Shown: positions 45,322 through 54,463 of the stretch, one piece after another | Numbering within the stretch: position 1 is the stretch's first letter | Layout of the letters: every line of letters begins with the position of its first letter | NCBI GenBank assembly: GCA_965247355.1 | Contig: OZ252011.1 | Location: forward strand, 992,001-1,056,000 | Source of the DNA: RHLJ01 sp965247355 | Lineage (GTDB): Bacteria > Bacteroidota > Rhodothermia > Balneolales > Balneolaceae | Direction: 5' to 3' | Length of the DNA stretch: 64,000 bases | Translations under genes and position numbers: made by a program | The notes under the pieces: model-generated | Told to the model about the DNA's origin: nothing | Seen by the model: the letters and a program-made list of their open reading frames with translations, nothing else | Databases searched by the model: none

Positions 45322-45479
45322 CTAAGACCCTGTAATAGCCAGGGTTAATCCATCTTCCTGCATGTTCATAAACAGAGTACTTCTATCTGGAGAAAAGTAG
45401 CACCAGCAAGTACAGAATTACTCATCGCGTTTTTATCGATTTTGTAGACCTCTCCAAGCTGAAATCCTGAAGAGAACAT
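45322..45479 (-). pseudogene. Relic of a PhoX/DUF839-like phosphatase C-terminus
   Basis: Minus-strand translation of this gap gives GEVYKIDKNAMSNSVLAGATF, then, after restoring one base in a T run, SPDRSTLFMNMQEDGLTLAITGS followed by a stop. This matches the C-terminal signature of PhoX/DUF839 proteins (SxLAGAxFSPDGSTLFxNxQxPGxTLAITGPW). The final Pro-Trp (CCT TGG) appears as Ser-stop (TCT TAG), two simple substitutions. The upstream part is missing: a stop codon precedes the relic. The reading is from memory of the family, so a database search is needed, but the match is dense. Confidence 0.62.
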
Positions 45480-45565
45480 TTAGAACGAAACACAGGGATG
45501 CATTAAGGAATGTTTAGTTTTGGAAAACTTAAAACCATATGGATGAATCAAAAATTAAGGTTCCC

Positions 45566-48500
45566 CTATTTGATGAGCAGCATTTTTTTTGTCTCTAAAA
45601 AATTTCCCGCCTGAATTCGATATAAATATACACCAGTAGCAAGATCAGACGCATCAAAAACAATTTCATGATATCCAGCTTTCATAGATTTAGAAATCAA
45701 AGTTCGTACTCTTCTTCCTAATAAATCGAACACTTGTAGTTTAACCTGTGAATCTTCAGGAAGTGCAAATTGTATGTTTGTACTTGGATTAAATGGGTTT
45801 GGAAAATTTTGAGATAATGAAAATCGGGAAGGAATCTCTGCTTCAGGCTCTGAGTTTACAAGATCATTTTGGCTTATTAAAAGAGCAAATCTGCTTCCTG
45901 TAGAATCTGCCTTTGTTTTAGAGGAAAGTAACTGAATCGGTTTAGTGGGTAATAAGGATTCCTCTCTATTAGGGATACTTACCTTTGATTTTGAATAAAG
46001 CTCAAACTCAAGGTTTGATATTTCGCGGATATTGATTTTTTTTTGCGTGTATCTGTCTAATAATTCAATACCCCAGTTTTCTGGAATTGCAGCCAGGTCC
46101 CAGCTTAACTCGAGCGTATCGGTAAGATCACTTCCTTCAATAGAGATATCCATCTTAATGCTTTCAAAATCAGATGGTAATGCCTGAATATCCATAGCTG
46201 CCAGTGTATCAAAAACAGTTGCGATGGAAAGGAAATCTGAATTTAACGGTGCCAGTTTGAATGCATCGTAAGAATCTTTACCAAGGCTTGCCGATTTAGA
46301 AAAAACGACAATCGAATTCGAAGGTCCGTATGCTCCATCTAGTGTGAATTTGAGTTGAGGAATTGCTTTTTGTTTGTAATGTCTGGCTCCTGCACTCCTG
46401 ACTGAATCGGTGAACGTAAGCGCTGGACCAGATGCATTGGCTTTCACCCAAAAACCTTGCCATGCAGCAATTTTGCCTTCCCCTAATGTACCGGTAAACC
46501 CATTCCATGTTAAATATGCATTGGCAGAATCGCTCCAAACATAGATGGAATTATCCATATTTGATTTGGTCCATCCATTCCCAGCATCCCAATTAATTGA
46601 AGTACCATAGGGATTTCCAACCATATTCCATCCCCTGTTTTCCGAGGAACCTGAATTGGTATAGGAGAGATTCAGTGCTTTATTTCCTGAAAACTGACTC
46701 CCTAAGGAAGGGATTTTTTTTGGGAAAGCATCATCGGTGCCGTCGTTATCATCATCTGCGTACACATACACAAGAAATCCAACTCCGCTTCCGGGTGTTT
46801 CGCTCATTGACGATGGAGGCATGAAAGACTGGGCTGATTCATCCCAGTAATAGACGTTAGGCGTCCCATTTTCGGTATCTGCCCCAGTAATTCCCTGGGA
46901 CCATAACGTATCTAAAATTGACGCAAAGGTTGCTCCAGCCACTGGAGAAGAGAGAATACGCCAGCCTTCATTTCCGGTAATTTCTAAATCGGAAGAGCCA
47001 TTATCCTGGAAAAATGGATAAGTGTTTCCATCTTCGATGGCCCAGGTAGTGGCGAAATCCCAGCCACTATAATTGGAGCGTTGCTTCATTTGGGCCGAGG
47101 TTAATGCAGTTCCACCTCCCACCGAGGTAGATTGTCCCGAAGAATCCGCATCCCAATAGCTATTGGTAATTGTTGAAGCAGGAGAAAAGGGAGAAAATTC
47201 TCCTACCAAACCTCCAGAAGAACTGGAACTATTAATTTGAACTGCTGCAAAACTTTGTTCTATGATTGAGTTAGCCATAGTTCCCACTAAACCGCCCAAG
47301 GTAGTTGAACCTGATATAGTACCTGTTACATAAACATTTGAGAGTTTAGCATTGTTTTGAGCGGTTTCAACTATACCTCCTTTTCCAAAGCCTCCATCAA
47401 TATTAATATTTTCAAGACCTAGATTAGAAATTGTACCCCCATCCAGTGTTTCGAATAAAGAACCTCTTGTGCTTGAATAATTTGAAATCACATGACCTTT
47501 CCCGTCAAAATTTCCAGAGAAACCATCTGCCTGAGTAATTTTTAAAGCCCGGGTACCGTAAGTTTCCAATGCATCAATATCCGATCGTAATTCGAAATAG
47601 TTATCAAAGAGTTTATAATTTCTACCGAACAAGAACATGTCGTAAAAGTTTTGGATCTGAAAAGGATCGTTTTCAGTTCCGGTTCCATTAAATTGCAAAT
47701 CTGTTGGACGGGGACTTTGTTCATTATTTCTTAGAAATGGAAATGTTCGTCCTTCATCAATATCCCAGACGGTAGAAAAATCCCAGTTATTGAACTCGCT
47801 TTGATCTTTCATATCCCCGGAGCCTTTTCCTGAGCCAGCTTCAGAGCTACCCTGATCAGAATACGTGGCATTCCAATAGCTGTTACTGGCTGTGCCGTCA
47901 TTTTCATTACGACCAACTAACCCGCCTGCTAATTCACCCCCTTCTACAAAACTACTTGAATAACTGTTGGTGATTGTTCCATCATTAATTCCCGTAAGCC
48001 CACCAACCGTAGATTGATTAGCTGATACTTTACCCATGGAATAGCTATTGGATATGGTGCCAGCCAATTCATTGTTTCCAACCAATCCACCAACAAAAAA
48101 ATCTCCTGATACTGTAGCAGTTGAATAACTCTCACTTATAGATCCAAGATTCTCACCTACTAATCCACCAATATCTGAAGCAGTATTAGAAGAAGTAACA
48201 GTTCCCGTTGAGAAACTCCTTGATATAATTGAAAAAGGTGAAGACGAAGATCTGCCCACTAATCCACCTACATTACCTGAAGCAACATTCATATCTATAT
48301 TTGTTGAAGAATTTTGTACAGTAGAACCAACTAAATGTCCTACCATCCCGCCTCTGGAGGCTATATTTCCATCTGCTTGTATCAGCGATATTTTACCGTG
48401 CACATGACTGCTATCTATAAGTGTTAAATCATCAGCATAACCCACCAGACCTCCAATATACTCTTCGCCTGTAATATCTACATTAATCAGATTTACATTC

Positions 48501-50899
48501 TTAATTTCAGCACCGGATGTATAGCCAAATAAACCTACGTTCCGTTTTGTGGTATTATTGATAAACAAACTATCAATAGAAAAACCTTGGCCGTTGTATT
48601 TCCCTTCAAAATTATTTGATAGATTTCCTATAGGTCCAAAACCTTCCCCTGAATTCCAATTCATAGTAACAGCAGCATTTATATCAGCTACCTGAATAAT
48701 GTTAGTGTTTCCCCCCTGGGCTATCGTATTAGCACTAATCCATCTAAGATCATAGATATTTGAAATTTGATAGGGATTGGAAGAAAGCCCATTTCCTAAA
48801 GGAGAACCCGGAAGTATTACCTGCTTATTATTAGTTAAATAGGGGAAACTAATATCTTCATCTATTTCCCAGATATTCGAAAAATCCCACCCTGTAAATG
48901 TACTTTGACTAACCATTTCAAAAAAGGTTTTTGATCCAACAGTTTGGGCTGAATTATCGAATCCAATTGCATTTTCAATTGATGAAAACTCACTATACCA
49001 ATAACTATTTATTATGGTGGATGAAGAATTTCTCCCTACAAAACCACCTGTTTCAGATATGCCACTTATTTCTCCATAGCTATAGGATTTATCAATATTG
49101 GAACTGCTGGTATTTTCCCCTACAAGTCCGCCCACTCTGGTAGTGCCAGAAATCTCTGCACTTGCGTAGCTGTTTTCGATTGTAGCATTATTAAAATTCG
49201 TACCAACCAAACCACCTATTTTTTCTGTTCCTGTAACAATGCCGGAAGCGAAACTTTCGGAAATGGTAGAGTTAGAGGCATTTTCGCCGGCTAATCCTCC
49301 CACCAGATCTTCACCCGTAACTGTTGCTTCGGAAGCAGAAGTATCAATCACTGAACTAAAATAATTATGCCCTACAAGTCCACCGACTCTTTGATTCCCA
49401 GTTACCTCCCCTCTGGTAAATATCCCATACAATTCTGAACTCACTGCATAACCCACCAGCAGCCCAACACGATCATTTCCGGTAATGTCTGCATCCTTGA
49501 TGTCCAGATTATATATTTTGGCTCCATCTGTGTAACCAAACATTCCTATATAGTTTGTCTGAGCTCTGTTTATAAAAAGATTATCTATAGAATATCCTGC
49601 TCCGTTGTATTCACCCGTAAAGGTATTCACAGAATCTCCTATTGGTGAAAATCCTTCAGAAGATAAATTCGAACTTTCGGAAGCATTAATATCAGTTGTC
49701 TGTTCGAAATAAAAGCCCCATAAGTCTGAATTCAAGCTGAGATTTAATAAATCATTCCAGGTTGAAACCAAATATGGATCGAAAATTGTACCATTACCAC
49801 TCAGATAAAATGGTGCCGGATTTTGAACATTATCTTTAAGCACGGGATATGAGTTTCCTTCATCAATGTCCCAAACGGAGGAAAAATCCCATCCTGAAAA
49901 ACTTAACTGAGCTTTCATTTCTGATTCAGAAAGCCCTGTCCCACCTGAAGAGCTACTCATTCCTGAAGAAAGAGTATTCCAATACGAGTTATTTACCGTA
50001 GCAGAATTATCCCCGATAAATCCCCCGTTATTAATATCGGTACTAAAGGAAACAAAACCTGATGAGTAGCTATTGGTAATGCTACTACTTGAATTATTTC
50101 TGGCAGCAAAACCACCTAAGCGAGCTATTCCGAATACATTACCCGTTGAATAACAATTTGTAATACTACTCAGAGTATTAGTACCAACAAACCCTCCCGC
50201 GTTAGTACTTCCATTAATTGTACCTGTGGCGTAACTTAAATCTATGGAAGAACTATTAGTAGAATACCCTACGAGTCCTCCGCTGTTAGAACCACCATCA
50301 ATATCTACTTCAGAATAACTGCTGTCCAAAGTTGAAGTTTCAAGAAAACCTATCAATCCGCCTGAGCTACTTCCACCTTCAATTGTACCCGTTGAATAAC
50401 TGACGGAAATATCTGTTTCTTCGGCGTATCCAACCAAACCACCCGTATATTGACTGGCTGTAATTGTAATATTTTCTAATCCAAGCTCTCTAATCTTTGC
50501 AAACTCAGTTTTCCCAAAAAAACCGGCATAACTTGTAGAAGACCGGTTTATAGTAAGATTTGAAATGGTGTTACCATTACCATTAAAAGTTCCCGTAAAT
50601 TCTGTTGTAGTATTTCCAATAGGTGTAAATCCGCTTCCCGAATCCCATGAGCTGGTTGAAGAAGCATCAATATCCGTTGTAAGTGAATAGTATTTATTCC
50701 AGGCTGTATCAGATTGCGTTAACCAGTATAAATTATCAAGAGAAGCGATCTGATAAGGATTAGCTTCAGTACCACTGCCTGACGGCTGAACCGCGGTTTG
50801 AGCAAGACCAGATTGAGAAAAATAAATAGAAAAAAATAGTGCTATTACCCAAAACTTATGCAGCGCAATACTTTCAGACAATTCAACTGAATAATTCAT
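45566..50899 (-). CDS. Giant GLUG-repeat T9SS-secreted surface protein
   Basis: A 1777-residue secreted protein. The signal region is followed by four large units, each starting with a NPYQI-like header (residues about 40, 375, 700 and 1085). A GFxPIG turn and an FxGxYNGxGxxI strand follow in each unit, then many GLUG-type GGLVGxN repeats, and in most a closing FxGWDFSxxWxIDEGxxYPxLxxN motif. The C-terminal third contains the same GWRILSSP and WNMVGNPYGTSINWD module as the T9SS gene at 43425, then the sorting domain (NFPNPFNPSTNIQF ... GVYLYRI). This is a typical adhesin or surface layer-type cargo exported by the type IX system. Bases 50900-50981 upstream hold nothing else I can see. Confidence 0.85.
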   Translation of the reverse strand: MNYSVELSESIALHKFWVIALFFSIYFSQSGLAQTAVQPSGSGTEANPYQIASLDNLYWLTQSDTAWNKYYSLTTDIDASSTSSWDSGSGFTPIGNTTTEFTGTFNGNGNTISNLTINRSSTSYAGFFGKTEFAKIRELGLENITITASQYTGGLVGYAEETDISVSYSTGTIEGGSSSGGLIGFLETSTLDSSYSEVDIDGGSNSGGLVGYSTNSSSIDLSYATGTINGSTNAGGFVGTNTLSSITNCYSTGNVFGIARLGGFAARNNSSSSITNSYSSGFVSFSTDINNGGFIGDNSATVNNSYWNTLSSGMSSSSGGTGLSESEMKAQLSFSGWDFSSVWDIDEGNSYPVLKDNVQNPAPFYLSGNGTIFDPYLVSTWNDLLNLSLNSDLWGFYFEQTTDINASESSNLSSEGFSPIGDSVNTFTGEYNGAGYSIDNLFINRAQTNYIGMFGYTDGAKIYNLDIKDADITGNDRVGLLVGYAVSSELYGIFTRGEVTGNQRVGGLVGHNYFSSVIDTSASEATVTGEDLVGGLAGENASNSTISESFASGIVTGTEKIGGLVGTNFNNATIENSYASAEISGTTRVGGLVGENTSSSNIDKSYSYGEISGISETGGFVGRNSSSTIINSYWYSEFSSIENAIGFDNSAQTVGSKTFFEMVSQSTFTGWDFSNIWEIDEDISFPYLTNNKQVILPGSPLGNGLSSNPYQISNIYDLRWISANTIAQGGNTNIIQVADINAAVTMNWNSGEGFGPIGNLSNNFEGKYNGQGFSIDSLFINNTTKRNVGLFGYTSGAEIKNVNLINVDITGEEYIGGLVGYADDLTLIDSSHVHGKISLIQADGNIASRGGMVGHLVGSTVQNSSTNIDMNVASGNVGGLVGRSSSSPFSIISRSFSTGTVTSSNTASDIGGLVGENLGSISESYSTATVSGDFFVGGLVGNNELAGTISNSYSMGKVSANQSTVGGLTGINDGTITNSYSSSFVEGGELAGGLVGRNENDGTASNSYWNATYSDQGSSEAGSGKGSGDMKDQSEFNNWDFSTVWDIDEGRTFPFLRNNEQSPRPTDLQFNGTGTENDPFQIQNFYDMFLFGRNYKLFDNYFELRSDIDALETYGTRALKITQADGFSGNFDGKGHVISNYSSTRGSLFETLDGGTISNLGLENINIDGGFGKGGIVETAQNNAKLSNVYVTGTISGSTTLGGLVGTMANSIIEQSFAAVQINSSSSSGGLVGEFSPFSPASTITNSYWDADSSGQSTSVGGGTALTSAQMKQRSNYSGWDFATTWAIEDGNTYPFFQDNGSSDLEITGNEGWRILSSPVAGATFASILDTLWSQGITGADTENGTPNVYYWDESAQSFMPPSSMSETPGSGVGFLVYVYADDDNDGTDDAFPKKIPSLGSQFSGNKALNLSYTNSGSSENRGWNMVGNPYGTSINWDAGNGWTKSNMDNSIYVWSDSANAYLTWNGFTGTLGEGKIAAWQGFWVKANASGPALTFTDSVRSAGARHYKQKAIPQLKFTLDGAYGPSNSIVVFSKSASLGKDSYDAFKLAPLNSDFLSIATVFDTLAAMDIQALPSDFESIKMDISIEGSDLTDTLELSWDLAAIPENWGIELLDRYTQKKINIREISNLEFELYSKSKVSIPNREESLLPTKPIQLLSSKTKADSTGSRFALLISQNDLVNSEPEAEIPSRFSLSQNFPNPFNPSTNIQFALPEDSQVKLQVFDLLGRRVRTLISKSMKAGYHEIVFDASDLATGVYLYRIQAGNFLETKKMLLIK

Positions 50900-50981
50900 C
50901 CCATACCTGTCATTAATTACCTAATATTATTGATTCTTGATGATATAGCATTGAATATTATTATAAAATTAAATCTTTGAG

Positions 50982-51308
50982 CTATTTGGGATTTACAGGA
51001 TCCAACTTCCTCAAAGTTTCCCAACCATACATTCCGGCATTGTGCCCATCCACCCAGGTAATTTGAATAGCGTGATTTCCTATTTGTTTGATGTTGGTGA
51101 TATTCATTAAAGGCGGGTTTTCGATCTCAAATGCTTCAGGCTCAAAAGTATTCATTTTATCATGACCTCCCCTGCAAGCTACACACGGACAGTTCTTACG
51201 AAGCCCGAATAATGGATACACAGATGTATGACCATCCTGCCAGGAAATCTCCAAAACCTGTTCATCATTACTAACTTCTATTCCGTTTGGGGTGGTTGAT
51301 GGTTCCAT
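50982..51308 (-). CDS. DUF971 domain protein
   Basis: A 108-residue protein of the DUF971 (gamma-butyrobetaine hydroxylase N-terminal-like) family: LEISWQDGHTSVYP, LRKNCPCVACRGG (Cys-rich turn) and ITWVDGHNAGMYGWETLRKL are the family blocks. The domain occurs alone in many bacteria, often near Mrp/ApbC iron-sulfur cluster carriers, and is thought to be a small metal-binding accessory. No such partner lies within the window. It is divergent from the next gene (41 bases apart). Confidence 0.88.
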   Translation of the reverse strand: MEPSTTPNGIEVSNDEQVLEISWQDGHTSVYPLFGLRKNCPCVACRGGHDKMNTFEPEAFEIENPPLMNITNIKQIGNHAIQITWVDGHNAGMYGWETLRKLDPVNPK

Positions 51309-51348
51309 GAATTTTTACCTTTGGTTGTTCAATGATCAAAACTAAGAA

Positions 51349-52026
51349 ATGCTCTGGATATATATTTCCAATATTATAATTGCCGGACTAAGCCTTTGGA
51401 TGGGATATAAAAGATTATTCTTTCTGTATCAGGTATCACTTAGGAAACTGTTGTGGGCTGCGTTAATTACGTTATCACTCTATTCCCTGCTTCTTTTTCT
51501 TTTTAAAATTGACCTGCTTTCAGAATCTTTTGCAGGTGCGATTATAGCAAATGTGTACGCTTCCGTATTTGGTTTCTTTACAGGCTCTTCCATCAACCAG
51601 TATAATACACGTGTGGATTCGGGTTCTGTGCTCTACTGTAATCGAACGTTCATTTCGGAATATATTCCGGTAATAATTGCTATTGTATTGATCTTATTAG
51701 GGGTTCAACGATCGGCGGTATTTTCTGATTTAGCTATTACTCCAATCCGAATAACTTCCGGACTCTCTATATTAAGTATTGGTATCTGGGGAATTACACT
51801 TCGACTTGTTCCCGAGTTTCGAGCTAACGGAATTGTACTTTTAGACTCAGCAATTGAATGGGATGATGTACTTAGTTATGAATGGTACACCGAAGAAATT
51901 ATCGAAGTAGAATACACTCAAGATGATTCAATTCGAAGTTTTAAAACGCTTATTCCTCCTGAAGACCAACTTAAAGTTGAACGGCTACTTTCCAAAAAAA
52001 TGAGAGAGAAACTTGAGCAGGAATAA
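51349..52026 (+). CDS. Membrane protein with four predicted helices and a cytosolic C-terminal domain
   Basis: A 225-residue protein with hydrophobic segments at about 3-20, 32-52, 60-78, 105-125 and 133-155. They are followed by a soluble, acidic domain of about 70 residues (GIVLLDSAIEWDDVLSYEWY onwards) that resembles the short PH-like C-terminal domain of DUF5673-type proteins. I cannot name a function. It is followed by a perfect 21-bp palindrome and then yajQ. Confidence 0.55.
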   Translation: MLWIYISNIIIAGLSLWMGYKRLFFLYQVSLRKLLWAALITLSLYSLLLFLFKIDLLSESFAGAIIANVYASVFGFFTGSSINQYNTRVDSGSVLYCNRTFISEYIPVIIAIVLILLGVQRSAVFSDLAITPIRITSGLSILSIGIWGITLRLVPEFRANGIVLLDSAIEWDDVLSYEWYTEEIIEVEYTQDDSIRSFKTLIPPEDQLKVERLLSKKMREKLEQE

Positions 52027-52043
52027 TTTTAAATTATAAATGC

Positions 52044-52092
52044 TGAATTTTGAATTGTGTTTAGTTCTAAACTAAACACAATTCAAAATTCA
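52044..52092. repeat. Perfect 21-bp inverted repeat upstream of yajQ
   Basis: Arms at 52044-52064 and 52072-52092 are perfectly complementary (TGAATTTTGAATTGTGTTTAG against its reverse complement) around a seven-base loop. The sequence shares the AATTTTGAATT core with the imperfect palindrome after yajQ at 52610-52659. It might act as a transcription stop for the gene before it, or be a mobile palindromic repeat. Confidence 0.85.
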
Positions 52093-52117
52093 AAATCTAT
52101 AACTCAGAATTCAAAAA

Positions 52118-52606
52118 ATGGCTTCTTTTGATATTGTAAATGAAATCAACGCACAGGAAGTTGATAACGCGGTAAATAATACTCTCAAAGAAATTAATAC
52201 CCGCTATGATTTCCGGGGACTTCATACCGAAGTAACCTATCACAAAAATGAAAACCGTATACATCTGGTCGCAGCTGAAAGTATGAAGATGAAAGCTGTC
52301 AAAGAGATGATCATTAAAAACTTTGTGAAACGCGGAATCGATTCAAAAGTACTGGAATTTGGGGATGAAGAAGGTACTTCACAAGGACACCTTAAAATGG
52401 ATGTTGCTCTGAAAGAAGGAATAGACAGAGAGACAGCTAAAAAGATTGTGAAAGAAATCAAAAATATGAAGATGAAGGTTCAACCTCAGATTCAGGATAA
52501 TCAGGTTAGAGTAACCGGCAAAAAAATTGATGATTTGCAATCGATTATCGCTCACCTGAAATCGAAAGACATGGGCGTCCCCCTTCAGTTTACAAATATG
52601 AAGTAA
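52118..52606 (+). CDS. yajQ: YajQ family cyclic-di-GMP-binding protein (DUF520)
   Basis: A 162-residue protein of the DUF520/YajQ family: SFDIVNEINAQEVDNAVNNT and RYDFRG at the N-terminus, GKKIDDLQ near the C-terminus. Some members bind cyclic di-GMP and act as regulators. It is flanked on both sides by palindromic repeats with a shared AATTC-AAAATTC core. It is not linked by position to the exopolysaccharide operon, though both could respond to cyclic di-GMP. Confidence 0.95.
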   Translation: MASFDIVNEINAQEVDNAVNNTLKEINTRYDFRGLHTEVTYHKNENRIHLVAAESMKMKAVKEMIIKNFVKRGIDSKVLEFGDEEGTSQGHLKMDVALKEGIDRETAKKIVKEIKNMKMKVQPQIQDNQVRVTGKKIDDLQSIIAHLKSKDMGVPLQFTNMK

Positions 52607-52609
52607 TTG

Positions 52610-52659
52610 GAATTATGAATTTTAGATTTTGAATTATTGATATTCAAAATTCATAATTC
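52610..52659. repeat. Imperfect palindromic repeat after yajQ
   Basis: GAATTATGAATTTT (52610-52623) pairs perfectly with AAAATTCATAATTC (52646-52659). The intervening TTTTGAAT and ATTCAAAA (52627-52634 and 52642-52649) also pair, so alternative foldings exist. It shares core sequence with the palindrome at 52044-52092. T-rich sequence surrounds it, so it may also end yajQ transcription. Confidence 0.75.
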
Positions 52660-52676
52660 TCAATTTATAATTCTCA

Positions 52677-53102
52677 TCACCGAAGGTGATCCAGCTCCAC
52701 CATAATACAGAGATTTTTTACGTACGGTATTTCAGCTTCTTCCGCTTTTAGTTCTGCCTGAGGAGATGAGACATCCAGCTGTGTCCATACAACAGGATTT
52801 TGTCCGGTTTCTTTTTTCCATTGGATGACTTCATCAACAACACCTTTTGTATGAATTGATCTCCGGAAAATATTAACGATATCTACTCGAACATTTTTGG
52901 GTATAGAGTTCAAATCCGGATAACAAGTTTCGCCAAGAATTTCTTTTTCTTTAGGGTTAATTGGGATTACCTGATATCCCTTTTCCATTAAATACTTAGC
53001 AGCGTAATTACTTGTTCGGTAAGGGTCTGGAGAACAACCAATAACCGCTACTGTCTTAGCTGATTTAAGAATTTCCTGAGGTTTTTTTGACTTAATATTC
53101 AT
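52677..53102 (-). CDS. CoA-binding domain protein (YccU-like)
   Basis: A 141-residue protein whose Rossmann fold (KTVAVIGCSPDPYRTSNYAAKYLMEKGYQVIPINP, described by VAVIGxSP and RxS-x7-LxxxGYxVxPxNP) is that of the CoA-binding/YccU family. The C-terminal half (VDIVNIFRRS, ENPVVWTQLDV) completes it. It is thought to bind CoA or a related nucleotide. No operon partner is nearby; it is divergent from the FKBP gene. Confidence 0.93.
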   Translation of the reverse strand: MNIKSKKPQEILKSAKTVAVIGCSPDPYRTSNYAAKYLMEKGYQVIPINPKEKEILGETCYPDLNSIPKNVRVDIVNIFRRSIHTKGVVDEVIQWKKETGQNPVVWTQLDVSSPQAELKAEEAEIPYVKNLCIMVELDHLR

Positions 53103-53188
53103 ACTAGGTACAAGTTAATATCTATGTGTTAAGTTCCTTATCTTTAAGCCACTAAACAATTTATAATTCCTAAAAAGAAAGGATCATT

Positions 53189-53617
53189 TTGTCGACTATA
53201 AAAAACGGAGACACCGTAAAAGTTCATTACACCGGAACCCTTGAAAACGGAGAGGTTTTTGACTCTTCTGAAGGACGCGACCCACTTCAATTTACATTGG
53301 GTGCAGGACAGTTAATCCCGGGATTCGAAAAAGCAGTAATTGGACTGGAAGTCGGAGACTCAACTAAAGCAGAAATCCCAAGTGCAGAAGCATATGGTGA
53401 GCACAACCCACAAATGGAAGTAACCATAGCAAAAACTCAGCTTCCGGAAGATTTAGAACCTGCAATCGGAATGCAGCTTCAGCTAAATCAGGAAAACGGT
53501 CAGCCGGTACCTTGCCAGATTACTAAAATTGAAGGCGAAGAAATTACTATCGATGCCAACCATCCTTTAGCTGGTAAAGATTTAACCTTCGAAATCGAAG
53601 TTGTTGAAATAGCTTAA
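53189..53617 (+). CDS. SlyD-like FKBP-type peptidyl-prolyl isomerase
   Basis: A 142-residue FKBP with inserted chaperone flap: VKVHYTGTLENGEVFDSSEGRDPLQFTLGAGQLIPGFEKAVIGL-type core (key residues Y13, D25, F35, IPGFE) then the IF domain (AEAYGEHNPQMEVTI). The start is TTG at 53189; AAAGAAAGG lies 6-8 bases upstream. It is a cytosolic foldase and chaperone for prolyl folding. The His-rich nickel tail of SlyD is absent. The downstream hairpin at 53635-53668 separates it from the convergent methyltransferase. Confidence 0.95.
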   Translation: MSTIKNGDTVKVHYTGTLENGEVFDSSEGRDPLQFTLGAGQLIPGFEKAVIGLEVGDSTKAEIPSAEAYGEHNPQMEVTIAKTQLPEDLEPAIGMQLQLNQENGQPVPCQITKIEGEEITIDANHPLAGKDLTFEIEVVEIA

Positions 53618-53634
53618 TTATCTATGAGCTGATA

Positions 53635-53668
53635 GTTACAAGTAGCAAAATTTCTTGTTGCTTGTAAC
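53635..53668. terminator. Hairpin between convergent FKBP and methyltransferase genes
   Basis: GTTACAAGTAGCAA (53635-53648) pairs with TTGTTGCTTGTAAC (53655-53668) using two G-U wobbles on the plus-strand RNA. It lies 18 bases past the FKBP stop and 17 bases before the end of the minus-strand gene. No strong T tract follows, so terminator activity is only likely. Confidence 0.5.
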
Positions 53669-53685
53669 GTCAAGCTTCTATTCGC

Positions 53686-54435
53686 TTATCCTCTCTGGTT
53701 TCGAATCTTCTCATATACATAAAAAAGATTCATTTTGAAATTTGTACTTCCCTTCCCTTTCAGGACAAGCTTTCCTGAATCAATAAAATTATCAGATATT
53801 ATATCTTCGTACTTTCTATAATCAAATCCCAGATGAGGACCATATCCCGGCATCCCCGACTTTCTGTAGCCTTCAATTCTTTTATTTAGCAATAATGAAA
53901 GCGAATATGTGAGATAGCTCTTATCATCAAAAAAGTCATCATATGCATTACTTCTTAATATAGACCGTGCAAAAAGTTTTACTAAACCTGGTAAACCCGT
54001 TTCATTTGGAATAGTAATAATTACTGTAGCTCCAACTTCAGCATAATTGATAATGTTATTTATAGCTGATTCCAAATCACCAACATGTTCTAAGGTTTCA
54101 AAACAGGTTACAAGGCCAAACAGCTCGTTCGGTTCGGCAACTTGATTCATGTCAATAAAATCAAAACTGGTATTTTTGATACCCTTATCTCTGGCAATGC
54201 TCAATAAATTATGAGAGTGATCATAACCTTTAATCCTGGAAAAGTCATACTCTCCTTCACGCAATATCTCCTCGATGATAAAACCAGAAGAACAACCAAA
54301 ATCAGCCCATGCTATATTTTTTTTATTTACAAACCGATCAAACAACTCTTTTATGAGAGAGAGCCTGTTTCTATGAATAACTGAAGCTATACCCCTTTTT
54401 TTATAAGAAACTTCATGATTTAATACCTTCGTCAT
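53686..54435 (-). CDS. Class I SAM-dependent methyltransferase
   Basis: A 249-residue Rossmann-fold methyltransferase. The SAM motif is ADFGCSSGFIIEEIL (43-57), with acidic residue YDHSH at strand 2 and CFETLEHVGD (post-I motif region). The C-terminal region is basic and lysine-rich. The acceptor cannot be deduced. It is divergent from the THUMP methyltransferase gene (28 bases between starts if the longer start is used). Confidence 0.85.
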   Translation of the reverse strand: MTKVLNHEVSYKKRGIASVIHRNRLSLIKELFDRFVNKKNIAWADFGCSSGFIIEEILREGEYDFSRIKGYDHSHNLLSIARDKGIKNTSFDFIDMNQVAEPNELFGLVTCFETLEHVGDLESAINNIINYAEVGATVIITIPNETGLPGLVKLFARSILRSNAYDDFFDDKSYLTYSLSLLLNKRIEGYRKSGMPGYGPHLGFDYRKYEDIISDNFIDSGKLVLKGKGSTNFKMNLFYVYEKIRNQRG

Positions 54436-54463
54436 TGATCAATATAATTGCTTAGTTTATCAG

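Noticed and set aside
45285..45345. ACCCTG/CAGGGT hairpin between the two T9SS genes as a terminator
   Set aside because: The pairing lies inside the relic coding sequence and has no T tract.
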